Source: Flammeovirgaceae bacterium UBA6059
GTDB lineage: Bacteria; Bacteroidota; Bacteroidia; Cytophagales; Cyclobacteriaceae
Assembly (NCBI GenBank): GCA_002435755.1
Contig: DIYH01000045.1
Coordinates: 10,399 to 52,999, forward strand
Reading direction: 5' to 3'
Length of the DNA stretch: 42,601 nucleotides
This document shows positions 18,100 to 27,451 of this stretch, piece by piece. Below the pieces are notes generated by a model. That model was not told where the DNA came from. It did no database searches and worked only from the letters and a program-made list of their open reading frames with translations. Position 1 is the first letter of the stretch, and every line of letters starts with the position of its first letter. The position numbers were made by a program, and so were the translations under genes.

Positions 18100-18130
18100 A
18101 GCCAATTGGCCGCTTTAATCCCTTCTTTAC

Positions 18131-18364
18131 TTAAGCCAGCTTCTTCCGTAACCTCTGCTTCGCTTTCTTAACGCTCTCAGGCTGGATATTAAGAATAGTA
18201 GCAATTTCTTTTGTAGTCAGGTTTGACTTCATATAAGCACATAGACGCAGCTCATAAGCTGTTAAGCCAGGGTGATCATCTTTCAGGTGATTGAGGTATC
18301 CTCGGTGTAACCCTTCCACTTCTTGTACAAGGTGCATTACTAGCCTTTGTTCCTGTAATGTCAT
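18131..18364 (-). CDS. S4: solo HTH protein (shortest)
   Basis: 77 residues, ending right after the HTH (VKKAKQRLRKKLA). The pre-HTH helix is EQRLVMHLVQEVEGLHRG, then HPGLTAYELRLCAYMKSNLT and NIQPESVKKAKQRLRKK. It starts 8 bp after the T4 stop. It is more divergent than the other S proteins (QPES in place of TPDS; no tail). Confidence 0.85.
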   Translation of the reverse strand: MTLQEQRLVMHLVQEVEGLHRGYLNHLKDDHPGLTAYELRLCAYMKSNLTTKEIATILNIQPESVKKAKQRLRKKLA

Positions 18365-18372
18365 GACTTGAT

Positions 18373-20049
18373 CTAGTTAGAAGGTACTTGATTTGACTTA
18401 CCAGAATTGGGTTGCTGGTAGTCGTTGCGGTCTACCGCGTTGATCACGCCATCTAAGTTCAAGTCAGACCGACCATTGGTACCATAGCTAAAAACTGCTC
18501 CATTGGAGGTACGCCAGCTCGTCAAATCGGAACCGTCCACAGACCAACTCCCGTCAGCGTCTCCAGTAATCATACCATAGACATTGGTCTCCAATAGGGC
18601 CTGCGAACTTCCCAGTGCCTGACCTGCTGCCGTTGTAAAGTCATAAGTCAATGTGCCACTACCGGCATCTACAGCACTAGCCGAAATCACAGGAACATGA
18701 TTCCGGTGATAGACGATGAGGTAGAACTCTGAACCAGAATTACCCGTTAGGCTGATATTCATATCGCTTGAGCCATCGACATCTTTGATCTGCCCGGTGT
18801 TCATGAGAAAGCCAGACCCGGAACCGACCGTAGCACCAGAGCTCGTTTCTCGAAGCTCTATCACCACCCAGTCTACAGCTCCAACAGGAATAGAACTGGC
18901 CGTGCCACCCGAGATGCTGTTGAAGATAAAAGGTTGGGATAAAGGGATGTTGGGACCTAGCACAGTGTTGAGATTATCGGAAGAAGCACTATAGGCGCCT
19001 TCCAGGAAGACCTTAGCAGATATGGTGGCAGATGTTGGGGCCGAAGCGACTTCAGGGATCACTATATTATCGATAGAAAAAGTTACGTTTCCACCTCCCT
19101 GCTTAGTTACCGTAAACGATGTGACACTATTCCAATTTAAATTGGCAACTCCTGCGGTTGTACTAGCTGCCGCAACGTTCACAGCGGTATTAGTTCCACC
19201 TGTTGGAGTTATTACAAATGTGTGACTGCCTAAACTAGCATCCACAAAAGCGGCTGAGGTAATATCTATCGCTGAACTGAAGCTAACGGTAAGACTTGAG
19301 ACTGCCGTTGATGTCCAAACTGCATTTCCTGAAAAGTTTACATAGATACCTCCCGAATTGAACAAATCTGGTGTTCCTCCAGTAACTGTCATTGTAATGC
19401 CGTTTACGGTTTCTGTAACGTTGTTGCCATTATCTACAGCATCAGAAAACTCGAAATTATTGGAAACAGCGGGCACATCAGTACCGGCAGGACCATTCCA
19501 AATGATATTATCCAAACCTCCTCCATTTAAATACTGAGTACTTCCAGTGCCGTTGTTAGTAAGTCTTATTTCATCAATGTCATTAAAATCGTCATCACCA
19601 CTCAGGTCAATAGGATTGTTTACTGCACTAATATTTGTTGAGAATACAGCCCCTGAAACGGCTGAGTTGTTCTTATAACCCGTAACCGTCAAGTTATGGT
19701 CAGAATTAGGGAAGTTTGCGAAATCGCTAACAAAAACAAATGATTCTAAATCAAATTCAGAACCGTCAGTGGTTTTAAATGTAGCCAGGGTCGCGTCAAA
19801 TCCTGTAATCATTACAGCACCTGCTGAATAGGCCGTAGTATTGAGGTTAAGGCTCGTTCTATATTCATAACCATCATTATTAGAAGTTGACGAGAACTCA
19901 AAAGTTCTTCCATTGTTGATAATCGAGAAATTGTCCAGGTTCTGAGCGTTTATATAATTCTGATCATCGAAAGTAATAGTGCTCTGAGCATATGCCACAT
20001 GAGCCAAGAAAAAGGAAAGGATCAATACAATATAGGCGAACTGTTTCAT
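18373..20049 (-). CDS. T4: secreted dockerin-like protein
   Basis: 558 residues with signal peptide (MKQFAYIVLILSFFLAHVAYAQ). Two beta domains follow: about 23-190 (TFDDQNYINAQNL, GSEFDLESFVFVSD, LDNIIWNGP) and about 195-330 (FEFSDAVDNGNNVTETVNGI, FSIDNIVIPEV). The C-terminal 215 residues are the T module, nearly identical to T5 (FNSISGGTASSIPVGAVDWV), with loops DADGSWSVDGSD (degenerate) and DLNLDGVINAVD and the end SNQVPSN. T4 and T5 therefore share a recent common C-terminal half but unlike N-terminal halves. There is no T9SS sorting domain. It sits behind the inverted-orientation array. Confidence 0.85.
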   Translation of the reverse strand: MKQFAYIVLILSFFLAHVAYAQSTITFDDQNYINAQNLDNFSIINNGRTFEFSSTSNNDGYEYRTSLNLNTTAYSAGAVMITGFDATLATFKTTDGSEFDLESFVFVSDFANFPNSDHNLTVTGYKNNSAVSGAVFSTNISAVNNPIDLSGDDDFNDIDEIRLTNNGTGSTQYLNGGGLDNIIWNGPAGTDVPAVSNNFEFSDAVDNGNNVTETVNGITMTVTGGTPDLFNSGGIYVNFSGNAVWTSTAVSSLTVSFSSAIDITSAAFVDASLGSHTFVITPTGGTNTAVNVAAASTTAGVANLNWNSVTSFTVTKQGGGNVTFSIDNIVIPEVASAPTSATISAKVFLEGAYSASSDNLNTVLGPNIPLSQPFIFNSISGGTASSIPVGAVDWVVIELRETSSGATVGSGSGFLMNTGQIKDVDGSSDMNISLTGNSGSEFYLIVYHRNHVPVISASAVDAGSGTLTYDFTTAAGQALGSSQALLETNVYGMITGDADGSWSVDGSDLTSWRTSNGAVFSYGTNGRSDLNLDGVINAVDRNDYQQPNSGKSNQVPSN

Positions 20050-20168
20050 CTTAAGAGTTTTTGCTGATGTTTAGATGAAATAAGCTCCTAATAAAAGAAG
20101 GATGAAGAATCGGAAGGGACAAATAGCCCCCTAACAGCCTGAATAACGGGTTATTGGCAGGAGACATT

Positions 20169-20195
20169 TGTCCCCCACATGTCCGCTAATTGTCT
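20169..20195 (-). promoter_or_regulatory. Phased RGACA array before T4, opposite orientation
   Basis: On the plus strand TGTCC 20169, TGTCC 20180 and TGTCT 20191 stand 11 bp apart, that is AGACA-GGACA-GGACA read on the minus strand. All other RGACA arrays read on the plus strand. The adjacent regulator R4 also has the oddest recognition helix (SPKGASKARSRL). Single GGACA (20117) and AGACA (20162) copies on the plus strand lie closer to T4. The last repeat overlaps the R4 stop. Confidence 0.6.
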
Positions 20196-21925
20196 GTCTG
20201 AGCTGTTTTGGCTAGATTTTGCTTCTTTTGGTTTAAAAAGTTCTCGAGCAGCTTTGTGTCATCGAGACGCAGTTTGTTGCTCAACCGCGACCTGGCTTTT
20301 GAGGCACCTTTAGGGGAGATACCTAATACGGTTGAGATCTCTTTTGTACTTAATCCTAGCATGATCAATGCAATCAATCGCTGCTCATTAATGGTCAGAT
20401 CAAATTCACCGAGGCTGGAATAGACCCCCGGGTGCAGCTCATCGAACAAATAGGTAAAAGTGGCCCAATCAGAAGCATCTATTCTTGGGCTTTTAAGGAT
20501 AGCCATCAGTTTGTCCAGTTTATCCGAATCGGCTGATATTTGATTTTCAAGTTTGTGGATTTCATCTTCGTATCCAGTAATCTGAGAAGTTAGTTGATCC
20601 AATTTCTGATTAAGTAACGACTTTTCCTGCTCCTGAATGATCAGTTGCTTCCTAATACGAGACCTGTTCACGATGTACAGCGAAGAAATACTAACGAGGA
20701 GTGTTAAAAGGAGCATTATCCAGAGGCCTCTTTGCTCCTGCTCAAGTTCTACTATTTCCTTTTGCTGCCGTTCAGTTTCAAGCTCTTTTTGAATTTGTTC
20801 GTAATCATATTTAGCGGTCAATCTATCTACTTCATCCTTGCTGTTCTTCGCATTTACGCTATCCTTGGCCCAGTCATAGACTTTATAATAGGCAAGTGCT
20901 TCCTCATTACTTCCATTGATCTCTTCCAACTTGTACCTAAGTTGTGCCAGATCCTTTAAGATGAAGTAGTCATTGACCTCTTCGGCTATTGACCAAATTT
21001 CATCAATCAACGTCATACACTCCTTAAGTTGAAGTGACTCAAATAATGCCTGCGCCTTATACCTGTTAACGCTTAGCAAACCTCGAGCACCACCTACTTC
21101 TTTTCGAATATTGATGGCTTTGTCATAATACTGAATAGCAACTTCGCTGGATTCTATTTCACCACTTATCCTTCCGAGATGAATGTAAATGATGGCAATC
21201 ATTTGTTGAAATCCAAGCTCCTCAAAGATTTCCAGTCCCTTGACATAGTATTCTCTAGCTACAGAATAATTGGACCGATCAAACTCGATGTTACCAAGAT
21301 TACCATAGATCTGTCCAGTCCTCATTTGGTGATTCACCGACAGTGCAATATCCAGTGCCTCGATCAGATTATTCTCAGCTTCATCCAGCTCTTTGAGATA
21401 GGTGTTGACTATCGCTAAATTCATTAGACAGGTCATCTCAAGGTTTTGGTTTCTTATTTGCCTTGCTACATCAATGCCATCGTGAAGGAGAGGAAGCGCT
21501 TTAGCCAATTTGTAACTCCTGATATAGGAGCCTGCTAATGCGTTAATCGCTCTTCCAAGATAGAGTTTATCGTTAAGATTCTCAGAGACTTCAACCGAGC
21601 GCTCCAGAAAGTAAATAGCCGAATCCAGTTCTGATTGGATATTGTAGGCTGCACCTAGCATATGGTAGCCCATGGCTTGTCCTTCATTGTAGCTGAGTTG
21701 ATCTGATCGCAAGAGCATCTGCCTCGATAAAGTCATAGCACGTTGAGGGTCAATATTGACAAGTCGATTAATTAGAATGAATTCTGTGTCAATTTTTTCC
21801 GTGCCTGTTAACTTCGGAATTAACCGTTCCAGGCTATCAACTTCGGACTGACTAAGGGCATCAAACTGGGCAGTTTGAGTCAGCAAATAGCAAATAAGAA
21901 TTAAGAGTATTCTCCTGATGCGCAC
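20186..21925 (-). CDS. R4: membrane TPR-HTH regulator
   Basis: 579 residues from a GTG start (MRIRRILLILICYLLTQTAQ), which gives a basic n-region and signal peptide. TPRs lie at about 30-370 (QIYGNLGNIEFDRSNYSVAR), then a coiled coil, one membrane helix (LWIMLLLTLLVSISSLYIV), a second coiled coil (LDQLTSQITGYEDEIHKLEN) and an HTH near 510-565 (LTINEQRLIALIMLGLSTKE, then SPKGASKARSRLSNK). An extra tail, KKQNLAKTAQTDN, follows the HTH and is unlike the relatives. It starts 60 bp after S3 with no array in the gap. Confidence 0.87.
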   Translation of the reverse strand: MRIRRILLILICYLLTQTAQFDALSQSEVDSLERLIPKLTGTEKIDTEFILINRLVNIDPQRAMTLSRQMLLRSDQLSYNEGQAMGYHMLGAAYNIQSELDSAIYFLERSVEVSENLNDKLYLGRAINALAGSYIRSYKLAKALPLLHDGIDVARQIRNQNLEMTCLMNLAIVNTYLKELDEAENNLIEALDIALSVNHQMRTGQIYGNLGNIEFDRSNYSVAREYYVKGLEIFEELGFQQMIAIIYIHLGRISGEIESSEVAIQYYDKAINIRKEVGGARGLLSVNRYKAQALFESLQLKECMTLIDEIWSIAEEVNDYFILKDLAQLRYKLEEINGSNEEALAYYKVYDWAKDSVNAKNSKDEVDRLTAKYDYEQIQKELETERQQKEIVELEQEQRGLWIMLLLTLLVSISSLYIVNRSRIRKQLIIQEQEKSLLNQKLDQLTSQITGYEDEIHKLENQISADSDKLDKLMAILKSPRIDASDWATFTYLFDELHPGVYSSLGEFDLTINEQRLIALIMLGLSTKEISTVLGISPKGASKARSRLSNKLRLDDTKLLENFLNQKKQNLAKTAQTDN

Positions 21926-21985
21926 CTCGAAATATACGTAAATCTCTCATATCCTTTTCTAATATCGGATTGGATAGCACCAGAA

Positions 21986-22261
21986 TCAAGGCCTGGCGAA
22001 AAACTGGGTCCAGCTATCATAGGAACTAAATGCTAACTTCTTCCTCAGTCGATGCTTGGCCTTCTTCACACTATCCGGGGTGATATTCAGTATATGGGCA
22101 ATTTCCTTAGTGGACAGGTTGGCTTTAAGATAAGTGCAGAGGCGAAGATCGTAAGGAGTGAGTTGCGGATAGATCCGCTGAAGGAGTAGCTGGAAGGACT
22201 TATTGCCATGTTCCAACTCCAGGACGAGGTGGTCTACAAGGTTCTTTTCTGCGACGGTCAT
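21986..22261 (-). CDS. S3: solo HTH protein
   Basis: 91 residues: pre-HTH helix (EKNLVDHLVLELEHGN) and HTH (YPQLTPYDLRLCTYLKANLS, then ITPDSVKKAKHRLRKK). The ATG lies 11 bp after the T3 stop. Close to S2 in sequence. No sensor or membrane segment. Confidence 0.85.
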   Translation of the reverse strand: MTVAEKNLVDHLVLELEHGNKSFQLLLQRIYPQLTPYDLRLCTYLKANLSTKEIAHILNITPDSVKKAKHRLRKKLAFSSYDSWTQFFARP

Positions 22262-22272
22262 TATCAGATGGC

Positions 22273-23535
22273 TCAGTTAGAGGGCACTTGACTTGATCTA
22301 CCGGAATTAGGTTGCTGAAAATCATTGCGATCTACGGCATTGACCTGCCCATCGAGATTGAAATCTGCCGAGGAGCCAGCATAGCTGAATGAGCTTCCAT
22401 TTTGCGTCCGCCAATTGGCAAGGTCTGTTCCATTGACCTGGCCATCAGCGTTTTGGTCTCCCGCGATCATCCCATAGACACCTGTGGTCAGTTCCACCAT
22501 TGGTGTAGAGCCAAAGGCTTGCCCCTGCCCTGTAGTAAAGTCAATGGTATGAATTCCTCCACTTTCGCTTATGGCGCTAGACGACATAATGGGCAAATGG
22601 TTTCGGTGATAGACCACTATATAAAAGTCCGCACCACTATTACCCGATAGGGAAATGGTCAGATCGTCTGTACCGTTAGTCGCTTTGATACTGCCATCGC
22701 TCATCAGGAAACCTGCCGCCGAACCTACCTTCGTAGCATTATTAGCGGTAGCAGCTGAAACGGCCTCACGGAGCTCTACTAATACCCAGTCTACTGCTCC
22801 ATGTGGAGCCACTGCAGTTTCAGTGCCCGAGTGGTTGTTGTAGCTGCTTCCGCTGTAAGGTTGTGTCATAGGAATACTCGAATGGATCATGGTACTCATA
22901 TTCGTACCACTATACGCTCCTTCCAGGTAGGCCTTAGTAGAAAACATCACAGACGAAGGAGCAGTAGTCAATACACTCCAGGTCAAAGCATCTATTGCAA
23001 CATATTCTAAATTACCGGATGTAGAAATAATGATTTCATCGACAGCATCATCCGAATAGTCGCTCATACCTTCGGTGGCAAAATCAACGAATGTGTAGCC
23101 GTTGTTAGGAGAAAAAGTTGCCACATTCGAATAACCGGAACTCTTTGAAAAGGTGTAGACCGTAGTATTATCTTTCTTCCCGGTAACAGTCAGTGAGCCA
23201 GAATGCGCAGCTAAAGACGTAGTAGCAGCAAACACATAAAAGCTGGACACCAATATATCGGTACCATCGTCTGTCTTTATCGTCACTGTAGTGCCGTCAT
23301 TTCCAGCTGTCTCACCAGTATTATCTATAAATCTATTGTCAGGTGCTGAACCATTCCAGCCACCTCCCGATAAGGAATTCAGATCAAAGTTTGCCCCTAC
23401 TATTAAGAAGCCTTGACCATTATCACTGAAAGCGGTGGTACCTACTACTTCTGACTCAAAGGTTTCCGTAGTTTGAGAAAAAAGATATTGAGGAAAAACA
23501 ATCAAAATAAGTACAATGTATTTGCAATTCTCCAT
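22273..23535 (-). CDS. T3: secreted dockerin-like protein
   Basis: 420 residues with signal peptide (MENCKYIVLILIVFPQYLFSQ). Residues 22-195 form a beta domain (TETFESEVVGTTAFSDNG, SLTVTGKKDNTTVYTFSK, LEYVAIDALTWSV) resembling the carbohydrate-binding-like N-terminal domains of T2 and T4. The T module follows (MFSTKAYLEGAYSGTNM, VDWVLVELREAVSAATANN, YHRNHLPIMSSSAI) with canonical loops DQNADGQVNGTD and DFNLDGQVNAVD, ending SSQVPSN. No T9SS sorting domain. It heads T3-S3-R4. Confidence 0.85.
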   Translation of the reverse strand: MENCKYIVLILIVFPQYLFSQTTETFESEVVGTTAFSDNGQGFLIVGANFDLNSLSGGGWNGSAPDNRFIDNTGETAGNDGTTVTIKTDDGTDILVSSFYVFAATTSLAAHSGSLTVTGKKDNTTVYTFSKSSGYSNVATFSPNNGYTFVDFATEGMSDYSDDAVDEIIISTSGNLEYVAIDALTWSVLTTAPSSVMFSTKAYLEGAYSGTNMSTMIHSSIPMTQPYSGSSYNNHSGTETAVAPHGAVDWVLVELREAVSAATANNATKVGSAAGFLMSDGSIKATNGTDDLTISLSGNSGADFYIVVYHRNHLPIMSSSAISESGGIHTIDFTTGQGQAFGSTPMVELTTGVYGMIAGDQNADGQVNGTDLANWRTQNGSSFSYAGSSADFNLDGQVNAVDRNDFQQPNSGRSSQVPSN

Positions 23536-23584
23536 ACTATAGTTGTTGACTGGAAAATTGCATTAAACACTGCTATAACATGTA

Positions 23585-23622
23585 AGACAGAGCCTTGACA
23601 AAGAACTGACAAGCGTCAGATA
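23585..23622 (+). promoter_or_regulatory. Phased array before T3 (four steps of 11)
   Basis: AGACA 23585, TGACA 23596, TGACA 23607 and AGATA 23618 are each exactly 11 bp apart, between the R3 stop and T3 (50-87 bp before the T3 ATG). This is one of the two cleanest arrays in the window. A candidate R3 operator for T3-S3-R4. Confidence 0.65.
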
Positions 23623-23631
23623 AAGAACGTA

Positions 23632-25398
23632 CTAAGACTGATTTTGAATTAGGTCCTCCATCTCCTTCACCTCGTTATACCCTAACTTTTCCTTTAAGCG
23701 GATCTTGGCCCTCACTACACTATCACGCTGAATATTCAGAGCAACGCCAATCTCCTTATTACTCAGATTGATTTTCATCAAAGCCACCAGTCGTTGCTCA
23801 CTGAATGTTAATTCTGCATTGATAGTTCTCTTTAAATGCTCGAAAAACTCTGGATAGGCCCTATCAAAATATAACCTAAATGTTGTCCAGTCATTTTCGC
23901 TGCTAATCGAATCCCTTAGTTTCACGATGAGATCATCTACCTCTTTTTTTCTCAAAAAATCTTCTGTCAGCTGGGTCTCCAAAAGCTCTTTTTTATCTCT
24001 TAAAGACTCATAGGATTCTAAGAGTCGGTCTGCATAGGACTGTAATCTATCTTTTTCCGTCTCAAACTCCTTTGTCTTTAGGGCTACTTCTTGCTGGGTG
24101 ATCTTAGTGGTCAACTCCTGCAGTCTTAACTTTACTTTTAAACGATTTCCATTCCATAGATACAATGCAACCACGAGCAAGAGCATGCCTACAACAAGAG
24201 CAATAGCCTGATGCGTCCTTTGAAGTTTGAGGTCACTTATCTGAAGTATTAGCTCTTTTTCTTTTTCCAGACGATTGATCTCTGACCTTGCCAGCACTCT
24301 GTTTAGGTCGGCCTCCTTTGTTTTTGCTCTTATCGAGTCCTGATATGTTACTGATCGCTTGTAGTGATCTAAAGCTGACTTATTATCTCCATTCAGTATG
24401 TCAGCTTCGGACATTTGTTCATAGACCTTTGAGAGATTTTGATGATCTCCGAAACCTAACAATATCTCTTCAGACATTTTTAGGACTTTGAAAGCTAAGT
24501 CGGGCCTTTGCTCTCTAAGATATACCTCAGCCTTGTGCAGCAACACAAGTCCCTCTCCTCGTTTGTCTTCAATACCTTGCCAAAGTGCTATAGACCTGTC
24601 GTAATAATCGAGTGCTTTACCATAATTCTCTAGTTTGGTATTTGCCAAACCTAGATTGAGGAGAGAATTGGCCATGGCTAACTTGATGTTGCCACGGGCG
24701 AAAATCTCATAGGCTTGATGGTGATATTCAACTGATCTACCAAAATTGTTCTGTTTGAATTCAACTATTCCTAAGTTTCCCAAGACCTGGGCCTTGCGAT
24801 AGTCCAAAGCAAGCCTCTGTGTTCTCTCCAATGCGTTTAACAGGTAATATTTTGCATCTTCATAATCCTCTAATGTCTGTTTAATTATTCCCAGATTCAT
24901 TAGGTGCGTCAATTCGTAAGAAACAAGTGATGTATCTTTTGAAGCGATTTTCAGACCCTGAATGTGCTGGTAGACCGCTTGCTCATACTCATGTTTTTTA
25001 ATTAGTAGTGCCCCGTAGTTCAAATGAGCCCCTGTCAAACCCTTGTTATAGTCAATCGATCTGCATAATTCAAGCGCTTCATTCAATAGGGCTTCAGCAC
25101 TATCTGTCTTACCATTGTTACTCAAAAGCCCAGACAGTATTATCCAACCAATTGCCTTCTTTTTTTTAAAGCCTTCGGTGCTTGCTGTATTAATGGCAAT
25201 TCTAACAAGACTATCAGCCTTACTCGGGTTTATTTGAACTAATCTGGAAGCGACTTGCAATTGCACTTCAACAAGGTCTTCTCCTCTTAGAAATTCGAGC
25301 TGTTTGGTTAGGCTATCCATTTGGAGTTGCGCAATCAAAGGATGACCAAAACAGCAAACAATTATAAACCCTAACGAAAGGTATTTGAAGGCAGACAT
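23632..25398 (-). CDS. R3: membrane TPR-HTH regulator
   Basis: 588 residues: signal peptide (MSAFKYLSLGFIIVCCFGHPLIAQ), TPRs (about 30-375, e.g. VLGNLGIVEFKQNNFGRSVE), coiled coil, membrane helix (AIALVVGMLLLVVALYLW), a long coiled coil (RLQSYADRLLESYESLRDKK) and HTH at 530-588 (LTFSEQRLVALMKINLSNKE, then QRDSVVRAKIRLKEK). It starts 42 bp after S2 without a clear array, so it probably belongs to the T2-S2-R3 operon. Closest in plan to R7. Confidence 0.88.
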   Translation of the reverse strand: MSAFKYLSLGFIIVCCFGHPLIAQLQMDSLTKQLEFLRGEDLVEVQLQVASRLVQINPSKADSLVRIAINTASTEGFKKKKAIGWIILSGLLSNNGKTDSAEALLNEALELCRSIDYNKGLTGAHLNYGALLIKKHEYEQAVYQHIQGLKIASKDTSLVSYELTHLMNLGIIKQTLEDYEDAKYYLLNALERTQRLALDYRKAQVLGNLGIVEFKQNNFGRSVEYHHQAYEIFARGNIKLAMANSLLNLGLANTKLENYGKALDYYDRSIALWQGIEDKRGEGLVLLHKAEVYLREQRPDLAFKVLKMSEEILLGFGDHQNLSKVYEQMSEADILNGDNKSALDHYKRSVTYQDSIRAKTKEADLNRVLARSEINRLEKEKELILQISDLKLQRTHQAIALVVGMLLLVVALYLWNGNRLKVKLRLQELTTKITQQEVALKTKEFETEKDRLQSYADRLLESYESLRDKKELLETQLTEDFLRKKEVDDLIVKLRDSISSENDWTTFRLYFDRAYPEFFEHLKRTINAELTFSEQRLVALMKINLSNKEIGVALNIQRDSVVRAKIRLKEKLGYNEVKEMEDLIQNQS

Positions 25399-25440
25399 AA
25401 TCGGAGCATGTCCTTCGAATATAGATGGTTTACGGACGTT

Positions 25441-25710
25441 TTACATCAAAACATCTGACCAAGAAACAGAAGGTGACAGAGATACTTTCTTCCTCAACCT
25501 ATGTTTCGCCTTCTTGACGCTATCTGGAGTAATGTTCAGAATACGGGCGATCTCTTTAGTGGTAAGGTTGGTCTTCAGATAAGTACAAAGTCGAAGGTCA
25601 TAATGGGTGAGCCTTGGGTAAGCTTGTTTTAGCCGATGCTGAAACGACTTATTGTCCCTCTCCAACTCCAGTACCAGATGATCGACAAGGTTCTGTTCTG
25701 CAATAGTCAT
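25441..25710 (-). CDS. S2: solo HTH protein
   Basis: 89 residues from ATG (MTIAEQNLVDHLVLELERDN). A TTG two codons upstream is also in frame, but the ATG matches the family start. HTH: YPRLTHYDLRLCTYLKTNLT, then ITPDSVKKAKHRLRKK. The gap to the T2 stop is 11 bp. Confidence 0.85.
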   Translation of the reverse strand: MTIAEQNLVDHLVLELERDNKSFQHRLKQAYPRLTHYDLRLCTYLKTNLTTKEIARILNITPDSVKKAKHRLRKKVSLSPSVSWSDVLM

Positions 25711-25721
25711 GGTCAAGCAGC

Positions 25722-27350
25722 TTAGTTTGAGGGTACCTGTCTTGACTTACCAGCATTAGGTCTTTGGTGGTCATTGCGATCTACTGAATTGACCTGACCG
25801 TCCAGATTGAAGTCGGCAGAAGAGCCAGAGTAACTGTAAACTCCCCCATTCTGTGAGCGCCAGTTGGTGAGGTCAGCGCCATTGATCTCTCCATCAGCAT
25901 TTTGATCTCCTGCGATCATACCGAACTTACCTCCGGAAAGTGAGGACAAAGCAGTTGTACCTTGGTAGGTATGGGAAGAACTAGTCGTAAAGTCTATAGT
26001 ATAAGTACCTCCACTCTCAGAAATCGTATTGGCTGACATGATTGGTAAGTGGTTACGATGGTAAACCACTACAAAGAAGTCTGCATGACTATTCCCCGAT
26101 AGGGAAATGGTAAGATCATCTATACCATCGGTCGCTTTGATACTGCCATCGCTCATCAGGAAACCTGCCGCCGAACCCACCTTCGTAGCATTATTGGCGG
26201 TAGTAGCTGAAGCGGCCTCACGGAGCTCTACCAGCACCCAATCAACAGCCCCGGATGGAATGCTGGAAGCACTTCCTGCACTGTGCCCATTGAAGTTGTA
26301 GGGTTGTATCAGTGGAATGCTAGAGGATAGTGTTGTATTCATGCTAACGCCGTTGAACGCTCCTTCCAAAAGAACGGTGGCTGCTACTGTGGCAGAAGTA
26401 GGCGCCAACGTCGTTACATCCACCTTGGTCGGGTCCATTTGCACATTGGGCGGACTCTCATCGTCCCGGGCTACCACATACACGCTGTATGTCGTACCAG
26501 ATGAAAGCCCGGATACTAGCGCAGACAGGGAAAAGGGATCAGCAAGGTCAAGAGCACTTCCTGAAGCTATCGTACTTACTCCTCCACTACCTGTCCCGTT
26601 GATTACTTCAGCAGCTGTAGGAGCTGCAGCGCCACTCGCCAAGACCACATAAAAAACATCCCCGGCTTCATCGATACTTGCCTCTAGTGTAAAGTCTGAT
26701 ATCGTCACTGAGCTTACTGATGGTCCAATATCGAAAAGAGGTGGATTCGTGTCTGAAACACCCCCTCCACAGGCTGGGCTATTGGTCCCTGCTTCCAAAA
26801 ATTGGAGATCATCTAAGACACCAGAAGCTGAAAACTCCATTTCAACTTTGTCAACATTGTTGAAGTAGTCATCATTCGGTTCAATCTTGCTAAAAATAAA
26901 TCCAGCTGAAACCGAAGGGTTGTTACATCCTGAAAGCTCCGAACCATCCTTAAAAGGCTTCATGCTTATAGTTCCGGAACCGAATCCACCTGAGGCTTGA
27001 AAACTTTCAAGATCAAACTCTGATCCATCCGCAGATTCAATAGTCAAAACAAAAGGTGAACCGGAAAAATTAGTGATCTGAAATGACTTGCTTCCCCCCA
27101 CTCCGCCATCTTGCCCGATCTGAATGTTGATGCCTGTCCCTCCCGTCCAAGAGTATTTTATACCGTTTAGTGTGTAGGGTGAACTCGGTATAAACCGTCC
27201 TCCACTTGAAGTATTGACAGAAGACCAACTTTCTGTAAAAGGCAATGTCGGTCCTTGAGCATGCAGATTAGTATTTGACAAAAGTGATAGAGTGACTACC
27301 GGAATTGTCGTGATTTTCAAAAGTTTGAAAAATAAAGCTAACCTCTTCAT
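25722..27350 (-). CDS. T2: secreted dockerin-like protein
   Basis: 542 residues with signal peptide (about 1-31, ending in LHAQ). A beta domain (about 35-190: TLNGIKYSWTGGTGINIQ, GSEFDLESFQASGGFG) carries two cysteines (SGCNNP and SPACGG). A fibronectin-III-like domain follows (about 200-315: LEASIDEAGDVFYVVLASGA, SGTTYSVYVVARDDESPP), then the T module (VLLEGAFNGVSMNTTL, VDWVLVELREAASATTANN) with loops DQNADGEINGAD and DFNLDGQVNSVD and the end SRQVPSN. No T9SS sorting domain. The first gene of the T2-S2-R3 operon behind the TAAGACR array. Confidence 0.85.
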   Translation of the reverse strand: MKRLALFFKLLKITTIPVVTLSLLSNTNLHAQGPTLPFTESWSSVNTSSGGRFIPSSPYTLNGIKYSWTGGTGINIQIGQDGGVGGSKSFQITNFSGSPFVLTIESADGSEFDLESFQASGGFGSGTISMKPFKDGSELSGCNNPSVSAGFIFSKIEPNDDYFNNVDKVEMEFSASGVLDDLQFLEAGTNSPACGGGVSDTNPPLFDIGPSVSSVTISDFTLEASIDEAGDVFYVVLASGAAAPTAAEVINGTGSGGVSTIASGSALDLADPFSLSALVSGLSSGTTYSVYVVARDDESPPNVQMDPTKVDVTTLAPTSATVAATVLLEGAFNGVSMNTTLSSSIPLIQPYNFNGHSAGSASSIPSGAVDWVLVELREAASATTANNATKVGSAAGFLMSDGSIKATDGIDDLTISLSGNSHADFFVVVYHRNHLPIMSANTISESGGTYTIDFTTSSSHTYQGTTALSSLSGGKFGMIAGDQNADGEINGADLTNWRSQNGGVYSYSGSSADFNLDGQVNSVDRNDHQRPNAGKSRQVPSN

Positions 27351-27398
27351 AATGGTACGTTTATGTCAAGCATAAAACTCCAAAAATGAATTCAACAC

Positions 27399-27441
27399 AG
27401 ACGTCAAACAGCTTAGACAAGAGTAAGACGATAGTAAGACT
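27399..27441 (+). promoter_or_regulatory. TAAGACR array before T2 (spacing 16-11-11)
   Basis: AGACG 27399, AGACA 27415, AGACG 27426 and AGACT 27437 lie between the R2 stop and T2; the last three are preceded by TTA or TAA. The same TAAGACA flavour is seen in the R2 upstream array. The 16-bp step also occurs in the R5-flanking arrays. Confidence 0.6.
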
Positions 27442-27451
27442 TTATTGGTAC

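Noticed and set aside
25393..25438. AGACA, GGAGC and GGACG before R3 as an array
   Set aside because: The spacing is irregular (10 and 31 bp) and overlaps the R3 start; it does not meet the 11-bp pattern.
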